64,000 bases of DNA, from NCBI RefSeq assembly GCF_949628215.1, contig NC_134282.1, positions 11,158,223 to 11,222,222 on the forward strand, given 5' to 3'. Positions 1-10,929 of the stretch are shown piece after piece. A model generated the notes under the pieces. That model saw only the letters and a program-made list of their open reading frames with translations, had not been told where the DNA came from and did no database searches. The stretch comes from Phalacrocorax aristotelis (taxonomy: Eukaryota; Chordata; Aves; Suliformes; Phalacrocoracidae). Every line of letters begins with the position of its first letter. Position 1 is the stretch's first letter. The position numbers and the translations under genes are program-made.

Positions 1-720
1 TTGTTAATTTGTTTATGCCTCTCTTGTGTTTTGGTTGTTTTTTTTTAAATTTAATTTATTTAAGCATGTAACCAGTAAATACGAAATATTCCTGTCATGT
101 CATGGAAAAAGCTTCTTTTTCATGTCAAGTCATTTTAGTTAAGTCACATGCTGATGAGCATTTTTCTTTTTCCTCTTGGTTAAGAAGGAGTTTTTCTAAT
201 TGGCAAATAGTTTCAAAATCTGCATTCTTAACTGCAATTCACCCACATTGTTTCAGGGAGACATGCCCGTCATTGCCACTTACCCAGAGAATGCATTCTT
301 GAAAGGAATCTTAATTTTTTCTTCAAGCTGTTTTTATCTATAACTATGGCTTGCAGTGTTGAAAACAGTTCAAGGCAAGAAACTGCAGATGTTCTTGCTG
401 CACAGCAGAATGTACAAGAGGCCTTAATGTCAGGGGATTCACTTTTCTTGTTAAATTAATTATTCTAAACAACATTTTGAGGGTTTGCCCTTTTACTTCC
501 AAACTAAGTGACATGGCGATAAAGTGCGAATGTGTTACTAGTTTTTGCAGTATTTTTCCCATGTCTGGATTGAGATTAGGCTTCTCCTGCAGAAAACCTC
601 CGTTAAGAGGATATTTGCAGCCACCAGGGATTATCTGTATCTGTTCACTGCAACTGTGCTGGCCTGTGCTACACTCTCCAGGGAATCTTTTATTTGTTGT
701 GCGTCTTGCTTAGTGCTATT
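1..720. other. AT-rich flank, nothing recognised
   Basis: This is AT-rich sequence upstream of the provirus. Short open frames occur on both strands, but none has a recognisable domain, splice context or codon pattern. I see no repeat family in it. Confidence 0.6.
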
Positions 721-726
721 ACTTTT
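721..726. repeat. Left target-site duplication of the provirus
   Basis: The six bases ACTTTT directly precede the TGTGGGGG start of the 5' LTR remnant. The same six bases directly follow the 3' LTR at 4535-4540. Six base pairs is the usual duplication for class II (betaretrovirus-like) and alpharetrovirus integrases. Confidence 0.85.
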
Positions 727-767
727 TGTGGGGGTTGAATTTGCAAGTAACTTAGCACTGTTTGACA
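727..767 (+). repeat. 5' LTR remnant (first 41 bp of U3)
   Basis: These 41 bases match the start of the 3' LTR (from 4215) with a single difference at position 9. The match stops at a nine-base TGTTTGACA (759-767), which is repeated after one base at 769-777. Internal dUTPase sequence follows directly. The repeat at the join suggests that a deletion between short homologies removed the rest of the LTR and gag. Confidence 0.85.
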
Positions 768-775
768 ATGTTTGA

Positions 776-1288
776 CACAGAGGCCTGTTTTGGACACCGG
801 CCCCACCGCTGTCAGTTCCGAAAGGAACCCGGATTGCGCAATTAATACTTTTTCCAGCAATAGTACCGACAGCCAGTGAAACAAGCCGCGGCTCTGCTGG
901 GTTTGGATCCACAGGGCAACCGGCTGTTTTTTGGACGTCAGATATCACGCGACGTTGTCCAACCATACGTGTAACCCTGTGGAATCCTACCGAGCAGCCA
1001 CAGACGAGCCAATGCACAATGCTAGTAGATACAGGCGCAGATGTTACAGTTATCACAGCCGAAGGTTGGCCTTCCACATGGCCTACAGCATCCCCAGCTA
1101 GCGGATTAGTAAGAGTCAGAGGCCTGTCCAGCGCATTTCAGAGTTCTACAATCCTCACGATAAAGACCCAAGAGGGAACGACATGTACTGTTCGTCCTTA
1201 TATCACACCAATTCCCATCAGCCTGCTGGGACGTGATGTGATGGGACAGTGCAGATTTACCATCTCCACCCCTGAAAATTTTCGGTAG
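776..1288 (+). pseudogene. ERV dUTPase C-terminal part fused to aspartic protease (dut-pro)
   Basis: One open frame runs from just after a stop at 773-775 to the TAG at 1286-1288. Its first part holds the C-terminal dUTPase segments: an RIAQLILFPA strand and the glycine-rich RGSAGFGSTG motif, which closes over the nucleotide. Motifs 1-3 of dUTPase are lost with the 5' deletion. The second part, from about 1019, is a retroviral aspartic protease with the catalytic LVDTGADVTVI and the later LLGRDVMGQ motif. Fusion of dUTPase to protease in one frame is characteristic of betaretroviruses. The protease part itself is unbroken, but there is no upstream gag or start codon from which it would be translated. 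Confidence 0.88.
1276..1282 (+). other. pro-pol -1 ribosomal frameshift heptamer
   Basis: The heptamer AAATTTT reads A AAT TTT in the protease frame, which fits the X XXY YYZ slippery rule. It lies one codon before the protease stop. A -1 slip enters the frame in which pol is open, from 1282 to about 1499. A short GCGG/CCGC pairing follows within about 30 bases and could form part of a stem. The signal agrees with betaretroviral pro-pol expression, but it was not tested. Confidence 0.7.
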
Positions 1289-3962
1289 CGGCCATCGAGG
1301 CACGACCGCCACTCTGCCTCAAATGGACAAGAGAGACCCCCGTACGGGTGGATCAATGGCCGCTTACCCAGGAAAAGGTCGGAGCCCTACAGAAGCTGGT
1401 CCAGGACCAGCTTGCACAAGGACACATGGTACCAACAAACAGTCCATGGAATTCCCCAGTATTTGTAATCAAAAAGAAAAGAGGAAAATGGAGATTGTTC
1501 ATGATTTACAGCAAATAAACACAGTCATAGAGGATATGGGCTCGTTACAACCTGGCCTACCATCACCTACAATGATTCCATCCAATTGGAATATAATCAT
1601 TGTCGATCTGAAGGACTGCTTTTGTACCATCCTGCTGCACCCAGACGATGCTCCAAAATTTGCTTTTTCGGTGCCAAAACTTAATAAGGGGGAGCCAATG
1701 GATCGATATCACTGGACTGTACTCCCTCAGGGAATGAAAAACTCCCCAACAATGTGTCAGTCATATGTTGCAAAGGCAATTCAGCCAGTTAGACAATGTT
1801 ATCCAAATATTTACATGTACCATTACATGGACGATCTATTGTTAGCGGGACCAACTCGTACTGTGCTCAAAGAGGCCCTTCAGGCCTTAAAGCAAGCACT
1901 GCAGGATGCAGGACTTCAGATAGCCCCTGAAAATATACAGACTGAACCTCCGTGGAGGTATTTAGGATGGAAAATTTTGGAACAAACTATCCAGCCTCAA
2001 AACGTGGGAGTAACCGCCAATATTCAGACCTTAAATGATGTACAGAAACTATTAGGTAATATTAATTGGATTTGAACTCAATGCAGCGTTGATGACGCCA
2101 CTCTTACTCCCCTGTTTGGCCTGTTGAAGGGAGACACCGATATAAATGCACCACGAAGTTGGACACCAGAGGCACAACAAGCGCTACAGATAATCAGCGA
2201 CAAACTGTCGAATCAACAATGCCATCGTCGCAGCGAAGACATCCCGCTCACACGGTTTGTCTGTAACCAAGAGGAGCAGCCTCTTGCTATAATTGGACAG
2301 TGGGATCCACGACGTAACGACCCTCTTGTTATTCTAGAATGGGTCCTTTTACCCCACCAACCTGCCAAGACCATTGCCACACGAATAGAAATGTTTGCCG
2401 ACCTTATTAAAAAGGGACGGGAGAGAACAGTAGAGCTTGCAGGGGAAGAACCAACACTTACTGTGTTACCTATCGTAAAAACTTATCTGACTTGGAGTAT
2501 TCAACATAGTCTTGAACTACAGTTAGCCTTAGCGGGCTTTAGTGGAAAGCTAGATACCCATCTTCCCCCACATAAGATGTTTACCTTTTATTATAATGTT
2601 AAAATAGAAAATCAACCATTGTATCAAAGACAGCCGGTCGATGGCCGTACGGTATTTACCGATGGATCAGGGAAGTCAGGCAAAGCAGTGGTAATGTGGG
2701 AAGAGAAAGGAGTCTGGAAGCATGAAGTTGAGATTCTCCACGGCTCACCACAAATAGTGGAGCTGCACGCAGTCATAATGGCCTTTCGATTCTGGCCTAC
2801 CGCCCCTCTTAATATCGTTTCTGACTCCCAGTACGTGGTGGGCGTGGTTCAACGAATAGAAAGAGCTCATCTTAAAAATATAACAAAGCAAACCCTATTT
2901 TTAAAATTTAAAGAGCTTCTTTTTTTAATCGAACAGCGGAAACACCCCTATTGTATAATTCATATTCGAAGTCACACGCAATTACTGGGTTTTCTTACAC
3001 ATGGTAATGCCCGTGCTGACATTTTAACTAATGTAACCCTTGTTGCTCCCATACCGAATGTATGGCCGCAAGCATGACTCTCTCATGATTTTTTCCACCA
3101 ATCAGCAAAGGTTTTAGCGAAACAATTCTTTATCACCATTGCTGACGCCAAGTTAATTGTGCAAACTTGCCCAGACCGTCAAGCCTGTGTGTCTACCCGC
3201 CTTAGCGGTGAACCCTCGAGGTTTACATTCCCTCCACCTGTGGCAAACAGATGTCTCTCACATTCCTGAGTTTGGACGACTTAAATATGTTCACGTATCC
3301 GTTGATACGTTCTCTCATGCAATATGGGCAACGGCCGCCACTGGCGAAACTAGCAGGCATGTACAGGCCCATTTCCGAGACGCTTCTGCTGCACTCAGAA
3401 TCCCAAGTGAAGTTAAAACTGACAATGGCCCAGCCTACAGCAGTAGCTCACTTAAAACCTTTTTTCACAAATGGGGTATTCGCCATGTTACTGGCATTCC
3501 CCACTCCCCTACCGGTCAAGCTATAGTAGAACGAGCACACCGCACAAACAACTGCTCCAAAACCAAAAAGGGGGAGATAGCCAAGAAACCCCACACAACC
3601 AATTAGCAAACATATTATATGTGATGAACCATTTGTCACTACCATTCCAAAATGATACGCCACCTACAGTAAAACACTATAAATCCTTAAGCAAAGCCCT
3701 AACGTCTATTGAACATCGAGAACAGCCCGTAGTAATGACAAAAATTCTAAGCACGGGCCTGTGGGAAGCCCCTCATCCACTAATAACTTGGGGGAGAGGG
3801 CATGCTTGTCTCTCCACAGGTTGCGGTCCCCAAGGGATTCCAGCAAAAGGAGTGAAACCATGGCTTGCAGCCTCATCACCTTCCTCGCCATCATCAGCCT
3901 CTGCCATTCGTGGGTCTCCGTCCAACCACGAAAAAACATCTGGGTTACCCTCGCAAACTTAA
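1282..3962 (+). pseudogene. ERV pol (reverse transcriptase, RNase H, integrase), broken
   Basis: Pol begins in the -1 frame relative to protease. A one-base change near 1499 moves it to another frame, which carries on with stops at 2073-2075 and 3075-3077. The frame changes again near 3180-3200 and near 3545, and ends at 3962. Reverse transcriptase shows DLKDCF, LPQGMKNSP and the YMDD box. RNase H shows VFTDGSG, ELHAV and VSDSQYVVGV, then a late HIRSHTQ...NARAD block. Integrase has a partly decayed zinc-binding N-terminus and the catalytic triad: Asp in LWQTDVSH, Asp in VKTDNGPAY, and Glu in IVERAH exactly 35 residues later. The C-terminal tail contains PLITWGRGHACLS and overlaps the start of env. 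The active-site residues survive although the frame is destroyed. Confidence 0.9.
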
Positions 3963-4269
3963 CGGGACAGGAGTCGATATGCCTGTCCTCAGCCAGCGCG
4001 GATAACCCCTTTACAACATGTCTTGTGGGGACTCATAGTTGACTGGATGGGGAATCACAGGATGGTTCAAGGAAATAGTAAAAACAGCTATAGTATTTCT
4101 AATAATATTCCTAATTTTGCTTTCAATTTTGCCATTCTTTTGTCAGTGCTTGCAGCGATTAAGAGAGAGAACAGTAAAAAATGTCTGGCTAATACAAAAT
4201 AAAATTGGGGGAGATGTGGGGGATGAATTTGCAAGTAACTTAGCACTGTTTGACACGTCCTTGAACTGA
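3860..4269 (+). pseudogene. ERV env, internally deleted (start and membrane anchor only)
   Basis: The frame opening at ATG 3860 overlaps the end of pol. It begins with a hydrophobic signal-like segment (about residues 4-17) and stops at 4040-4042. Almost immediately, another frame (about 4045-4269) shows a long hydrophobic stretch, IVFLIIFLILLSILPFF, followed by a Cys-containing, Arg-rich tail. This looks like the transmembrane anchor and cytoplasmic tail of a retroviral envelope. The surface subunit, cleavage site, fusion peptide and ectodomain are gone, so the two ends were joined by an internal deletion near 4035-4050. The tail frame runs into the 3' LTR. Confidence 0.75.
4207..4214 (+). 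other. Polypurine tract of the provirus
   Basis: The purine run GGGGGAGA ends exactly at the TGTG start of the 3' LTR. This is where plus-strand priming would occur in reverse transcription. Confidence 0.75.
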
Positions 4270-4425
4270 AGCAATGTGGCAGTAAAAAACAGTGACAGGA
4301 ATGTGGGAAATGCCAAGAAGAATTTAAGTAAGCAAAAACGAAGTAGCGCCAATAGAACAGCCTATCAGAATGTAGCATAAGGCGTGTGCTTAGAGCTAGC
4401 TGACGAATAACAGAAATTGTTTGTG

Positions 4426-4439
4426 CACGTGATCACGTG
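4426..4439 (+). promoter_or_regulatory. Palindromic double E-box in LTR U3
   Basis: CACGTGATCACGTG is a perfect 14-base palindrome holding two CACGTG E-boxes. It lies about 20 bp upstream of the LTR TATA box. E-boxes of this type bind bHLH-zip factors such as USF, MYC/MAX and the MiT family. Use as an enhancer here is inferred. Confidence 0.6.
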
Positions 4440-4457
4440 AGGAATGTGTCAAAAAGA

Positions 4458-4465
4458 TATATAAG
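4458..4465 (+). promoter_or_regulatory. LTR TATA box
   Basis: TATATAAG lies 23 bases upstream of an AATAAA in the LTR. This is the expected spacing for a short U3/R arrangement. Confidence 0.65.
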
Positions 4466-4480
4466 CAGTGAAAATCTGAC

Positions 4481-4486
4481 AATAAA
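4481..4486 (+). terminator. LTR poly(A) signal
   Basis: The AATAAA sits inside the 3' LTR, just downstream of the TATA box. This is where many retroviral LTRs place the processing signal. Confidence 0.65.
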
Positions 4487-4534
4487 GGTCTTCTGCAAAA
4501 CATCTGTCAGGAGTCCGTGACATTCATCCCTGCA

Positions 4535-4540
4535 ACTTTT
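4535..4540. repeat. Right target-site duplication of the provirus
   Basis: ACTTTT is a perfect copy of 721-726. It shows that both outer ends of the provirus are original and that all the losses are internal. Confidence 0.85.
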
Positions 4541-7500
4541 AACCTGTTAATAGTACCAGTTGTAAAGCCCTTCTCTCTGCAATTTGGAAAAAGAGGAAAT
4601 TCTCAGGGATTCATGGAAAAAATATTGGTGGCAATATCTCAGATTTTAAATGAGTAATGAGAAACATTACACTAAATTTGAAGGATTTGGTTTCCTTTTG
4701 TAGTCTACTTCTAAAATACTTTCTTTCAGACATGGGATGGCTGAAGAACCGAATTTTCCTATACTTACATTACATAGCTTATTTTCTTTATTCTTCTCTT
4801 GGTATGATATCTGAAAGCTCTATTTCCAAAATTTCCCTATTTTATGTCCATCTCCATCGCTTTAAGATAGTTCTTTTTTATCCCATTTCAAATCCAAATG
4901 GATGTTTTCTGATTTTTTAGTTATTGTGATACTTGTTATATTCATTGATTTGTTCAGTGCAATGTACAAAACTCTTTATCAGGCAAGATTCAAACACTAC
5001 TACATTGGAGTCACTGATTTACCATCTCAGTGTTTCAGCTAATGGAGTGCATGATAGGTATTTCATGGCTTGTCTTGCCATCTTAGACTCGGCCCACTTT
5101 TTCCTTCCTTTTTGACCTTTTTCATTCTTTATATATTCAGGTTGATTTAGAGAAGTAGAAAGTTTTGGACCTGTTTCCTGTGTGTAGATTCCAGTTGTAA
5201 ACACCGCTTCAGGATTACCATGAGCAATAAAGGGTGCCTGCTCTAGTGTTCCCCAAATCAGTGTTCAAGTGATGTTTATTAGAAGAATTAAAATTTTAGG
5301 GAAGTCTGGAGGAGACTAGAAGAGGTTTGTGAAGGGTAGGCAAATAAAAGAACACTGGTTGAGAATATTACTTCTCTTTTAATATTGCTTCCCTCTTTGA
5401 AGATGCTTGTCCTATTACCTGTAATTCTTTTTGCCAAATCTAAGGCAGTTCCAAGACAGCACTAACCAAGAGTAGTTCCCACAAATTAGACTGACTAATC
5501 AATAATTCAGATTCATTAGTGGAGAGGAACAAAGGCCTCTCTTCATTCCCATGGGAGTTTTACAGAAAACAGGCAGGAAATGCTCAACATCAAGTAGAAA
5601 AGGAAGAATTGAACTTGAAAATAACACTGGCTTTTAAATACAAATCTCATTCATAGGTCAAGAAATAAGTTATATTATATAAATTTTAATGTGAAAATTA
5701 AGTTGTTCCTGTAAAGAGAGCTGGGAGAGCATTTCCTGGTTTAGTACTTTATGTAGCCAAATGCTACAGAAATTTTTGGTGGTTTAGGTATCTTTTGATT
5801 CCATCTCTCCCTCTTCTAATTTAGAACCAAAAGTTAGACAGATTTAAACTGTCTTTCCACTATTGAGGTCTGTCTTTCAGCTCTTTGCCTCCTAAGGACA
5901 TTTGTTTGCTTCCTTCTCGCTTTATTCATATCAGCTCCACAACCTCTCTCTTCTCCTACAGGCTCTAGGCTGCCTTTTGTATTGCTAACATTCCCGTGGG
6001 CAGTTCCAGCAAATGTAAAATATGATTTGGCTTACCGTTATTTTTCTATTGCTGTTTATACGATCAAACATAAATATACTCCCTTTTAAGTTTAAAGGCT
6101 TCCACTCTCCTCTGGCGTGTTCCTCTGAAAGGATGCATGAAACAATCATTTTACAAACAGTCCTGTGATTTGTGGTACGGTTTATAAAGCGTCATTCAAC
6201 TACAGGATCTTGCAGAGTAATGATAAACCAGTACAAATCAAAATCAGTAACAGAAACTTTGGCACGTAGCCTAAAACTAAAGGTACTGTAAAGACAAACT
6301 TAAAAATAAAACACATTTACTCATGTACAAGATATTGCTATGACAGATGCTTTGCCTTCACTGCAACTGTATATAGGCGTGTTCTTTGCAGTACTTAGTC
6401 TGTGATTACAAACTGGAATATGATCTTGTACACTTAAGGCACGATGGAAATTCAAGATCTTTGTCAAATAAAGGGGTAAGGTTGAAATATTGATAACCTT
6501 TTAACATCACTGACCAAGCTAGAAAGCACGAAGAGAATAATGCCTCCTGAGCTACCAAAACTTATGACTAAAACGAAAAAATGAAAAAACGAAAAATTCC
6601 TGTACCTTTGGAACAAGTCAATCTGCTGAAATGTCCTCCCTGGATATGAAAACCTCCTGTTGAACTAGACTGGATTACACAGTGAGCTGGGAAAATCCTG
6701 CACTCAAAACCCCCTCACTGAAAAATAATAAAATCTGTTCTTCACCGAGGACAGTGCCCAAAGGAGCTTGTAAATCTTAAGGCAGTAAACCAATTGTAAT
6801 CTTAGGCAAGACAGGCTCACAAGGTCCCCTAGTAGTTCCAGGCCAGCCAGGAGAGCACAGTGTTTAGTTAATAACTGTAAGCACAATTTAAGTAATGCAG
6901 GAGCTGCTCACTCTTCTGAATTGCTTTCTAAACAGCTAAAAATCAATAACAGAATTTTTTTTTTTATCTTATCAATGGATTTCTATTTCATTTTCTTAGT
7001 TTCTTTAGAAGAAAACAGAAGTAGAGGATGAAGAAAGCCCAATGAGTGTATTTCCATGAGAGAGATGTTAATAGTTTAGTTAACTTGAAAAACTGAAGAG
7101 AAGTAGGTGTACAGGATAACTAGTGCTACCTGGGAGTCCATCCAGGAAATCTCAGTCCTTCCCATTGAGAAACTTCAAATAGCTTGAACTGAACTGCAAG
7201 GTAATAGATTTAATTCAGACAAAAAGAACCATATTTTTAACAACACTAACTTTAGGATGTCACTGGTTGATTCATTGCAATTCAAATTTTCCACTCAAAC
7301 TAATGACTGCAAGAAGCCCATCTAAATTATTATTGACAATCATTCTTAGCGATCATCACCAAGAGCAGAACATCAAGCTAAGGGGAAAGATAGATACTTA
7401 AGGCTTTTTAACCGCCTCTGATGTTGGTCTGTTGTGTTAACTTCAGAAAGGCATTCTACACCTTTTATGGTCCTCTTCTTGAAACCTGTCTGGTTTGTTC

Positions 7501-10500
7501 AGATTAACAGGAAAATTCTAGTTTACTTTGCAGCAAGGAGAGTACGCGTCTTGCTATGAATGCCTGATACCTGGCTCTACACAGCTTCAGTCTGTCTCAC
7601 TTGGAAACTGTAAAAGCTATTCTAGTAATAAAGACATAGTAGATAGGCCATAAACTGTTGAAGGAAGAGTCTAGAGAAGAACTGCTTTTTCTGTCTATGT
7701 TTTTGGTCTTTTTGATATTTCCTGCTCTTCTGCTAGCTCTTGTTTTTGCGTCTCTCACCCCATACCTGGAACCGCCTCCACGTCATCCTCAGAGCCAGCA
7801 TTTCGGCTTTGAATCTCAGACTTTCATTGCTGTGGTGGCTGAAAATCACTTCCTACGTGACATTACTCAAAACAAATTAGGTGTATGTCACACTAATAAA
7901 ACCTGACATTTAAAAAGGAAAAAATAAAGACCACTAACTTCTGCATTACAAAAACCCAAGCTGCTATGGCTGTGGCTTGCTCTTTATTGTGAGTTCTGTT
8001 TCCTACCAACAGCTGTTATGGGTAAAGGCGAGGCTATCGATCATTTACCTTTTCTACTATGTTAATGTCACAGCAGTGGGTGGGAAATGTCAAAGGGAAA
8101 TGGAATTTCAAATAAAAACAGTTTTGTAATTCAGTCATATTTGTCTGACCATTTCCTGCAGTTACATTTTCTAGCTTTAAATAAGTGTCAACAATTAATC
8201 ATGATTTATATAAACATTACTATGGCTTTCTCTTGTTTTGCTCTCTTACTAAAATATATCTATTCATTAACAAAAAGCTACTGCTTAAATAAGGCCAGGC
8301 ACAGACACACTAGTTTCTACTCAGTCGACTGAGTCTTTAATAGAGCATATCAGTGAGCCTTCCTGCCAGATACACTTGCCGTGTTCTCTTTTAGCATTTT
8401 CAGAAAACCCTTCAGATACAAATATTGCAGTAGCCGTTTACCACAGATCCGATATACCTAATCCCAGGATTAATTTTGTGTGCCCATCAGTAGTGAAGCA
8501 AGATGGATTTAATAGCCCATTAGTCTTTCAGCACGATAATTTTCGTGTCACTTAGCCTGCTGGGTTAATTGCTTTAAAATGGATATTATTGACCTCAATC
8601 CTAGTGACAAACAGAGAATGTCTTATTCATCTCCCAAATGTACGTTCTTAGACTCTTATTTCTTTTGGTCCTGACAATAAGTCCCCTAGATTATGTGCTT
8701 GTATATTATGATTTATACCCTATTAGCCCATATTTAAGGGCTTACTGAGGCAACGACTTTCAGATATTATTACCCATGACTGGGCTAACTTTTAAGTTCT
8801 GTTTTTTATGTTGCAAGCATAGGGAATCATTGTTTTACCTCTTGTTAAGACATTAATTTTAATGCTAAAAACTGTAGCAGGTGCAGCAGGGATTAAGCAC
8901 TTCCAGAATAAACAGCTGGCCAGTATATTTCCAACCACAAAAGTCTGGTCGTTAGGAGGAGAGAATGAAGAACAAATTTGGACAGAGGAGCTGTTGGAAA
9001 GGAAGTTCCGGTCCTAGGGTAGAGGAACAGAAGAATATATCAGGCAAAGAAAACCAAAGAGTAAAGCTGAAGAGTAGAGGTTTTATTCATTGATTTTTTC
9101 CCCTCTTACTAATTTAGCAAAACACAAGCCATCTGTTCTGAGTAAATTAATGCTAGCTGTGAGGAACAAAAAAATAGAAAGGGAGGGAGTAGAAGAGCAG
9201 CCCAAGTTACATTATTGCTTGCGGGGAGGTGAAACAGGGCTGGAAGCTAACACAGCCAATTTTCAGACCTATATAAGTCAACAGTGTAATGCATTTATAC
9301 ATAGGTAGTTGTATTTCTCAAGCACTGGTTCCTATGAGAAACAAGATGGTGAGATTTAGATGCTTGATTGTAGGAACCCAAGATTTGGAGCAGATCTGCT
9401 CACAGTCTCTAGAAGAATCCAGATCTTGGAGAGCTTATGCATATTTGTAGAAGGGTGTATCCTCACAACCCTCTGAAGTCTCTTTATGCAGTTTGCTGGG
9501 GTAAATTGGCTTTATAAGAGATAGAATGGAGAGACTTGGCATTTTTAAAAAGTGATTTCTAAACCAAATTAATGTTAATAAAGGTCATTTATCTACTAGC
9601 ATAAATCCATCTTGGGGCTGACCATGAATAATGTCAGTACTGTTTTTTCATGAAGGAAATTAGAGCCTGCTCTAGAGTAATATGAAATCCATTAGACTCC
9701 TATTGATCTGCATGATTGACTTAAACAGTACCAGGATTTTCCCTGGGAGCTCAGTTCCACCTTTTAATGACAACTTCAATGACAACAATATTGTTTTTAT
9801 GAAGAACTATTCAAGTAAGCACGTTTGCAACACAAGTAATTGAAGTTGGACATTGTTGCTTCAGTTACAAAGCACCTTTGACTCTTGATGAAGCAAAACC
9901 CAACTGTATGTAGCAACTCTCTGCTGCAGCAGGTGGTGTGGCCGATCATTGCTCTCCAAAGTATTTTCCAGGAAAAAAACCTTGTTTTTTAACCTTTAAA
10001 CTTTTTTTTTCTAAATTTAGGTCATCTACTTTAGGTCATTTAGGTCATTGGCAAATCTCCAATGTTAGCATGTTTTCTACAAGGCAAAAAAATTGAAAAC
10101 TTCTGAAAAACAAGAATGTCAGCATTTCAGAGAGAAGTGAAAAATTAGAGGAAGCAGTGAGAATTTGGTCCTTACAAGACTGGAAATATTTCATGTTTAG
10201 TTTTAAGAATGCTGTTTAAGCATTTGTGATTATTTTATTATTTCCTGATGTTGATTTTTCAGTATTAACAACTCCTGCCATCCATATCAGGAAAATTTGA
10301 AATCTGTGCATTATACTCTGGGTTTAAAACTTAGGACTGGTTGATCAGCTCATGTAAATCAGCACATCCAGAGGAATCAGAGGAATGCCAAACTACTGAT
10401 GCTGAACACCTAGTCCTACATTTTTTTATAACTAGAACTATGAGGAAAATACAGCAGATCAGATCTTGCTCCTACTACAAAAGCTAGTGCTAACATATAC

Positions 10501-10900
10501 ACTGATGTCACAAGTGCAAAACTTGACCTTAAATAGACAGCATTGGGAGTCATTTAACCTTAAAATATTTTAATCAGTGTTGCCAGGAAGTTTTGCAAAT
10601 TAAATCACCGATAAAGTACACTGAATTTCTTTTTTCTATCAGAATATTTTGTGCTCTGTTGAAGAATATTCCTTTAGGCACCTTTGTAAGGAACAAACGC
10701 ATATTTTGTAGATCAGCGGCAGATTTGAGTTCAAGGCAGAGCCAAGGGTTCCTCAAGGATATCAGCAGATATACGTGACTGCTGGCTCTGTTTTCTTTCC
10801 TTTGATGAGGAAAGCGTCCAGCCGGGCACCGACAGCCAAATTCCCAAGGGGAAACTCAGCGCTTTTCATCTCCGTTACGAAAAAGAGACGCATAACAACG
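4541..10900. other. Intergenic DNA between provirus and AGFG1
   Basis: This is AT-rich sequence with scattered short open frames, none with a recognisable domain or splice context. Small local repeats occur, such as several TAGGTCAT-like units near 10018-10048. I see no transposon family, RNA gene or exon. Regulatory elements of AGFG1 may lie here but cannot be told from sequence alone. Confidence 0.55.
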
Positions 10901-10929
10901 TCCTCCTCACAAATCCCGCTGCCTTGTGA

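Larger units (their letters stand above)
727..4534 (+). mobile_element. Deleted class II (ERVK-like) endogenous retrovirus
   Basis: This is a provirus of about 3.8 kb with a 41-bp 5' LTR remnant, the C-terminal part of dUTPase, protease, pol (reverse transcriptase, RNase H, integrase), the start and end of env, a purine tract and a complete 3' LTR. The dUTPase-protease fusion, the pro-pol -1 frameshift layout and the 6-bp target duplication all point to a betaretrovirus-like class II element. Most of the 5' LTR, the primer binding site, gag and the N-terminal part of dUTPase are missing. Most of env is missing as well. Pol carries at least three frame changes and two in-frame stops, so the element cannot code for a working virus. 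It is an old genomic copy. Its exact family is not identified. Confidence 0.93.
4215..4534 (+). repeat. 3' LTR of the provirus (320 bp)
   Basis: The LTR starts TGTGGGGG and ends CCCTGCA, with the 6-bp target duplication directly after it. U3 contains a palindromic double E-box (4426-4439) and a TATA box (4458-4465). An AATAAA signal follows at 4481-4486, and the R/U5 part is short. It is the only complete LTR left in this element. Confidence 0.88.

Noticed and set aside
631-1077. 148-codon minus-strand frame over the provirus
   Set aside because: It is the antisense of the dUTPase-protease frame, which has clear motifs.
7658-7906. 82-codon frame with a hydrophobic stretch upstream of AGFG1
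   Set aside because: The stretch is Leu/Phe-rich by base composition only; no splice context, family match or neighbouring exons.
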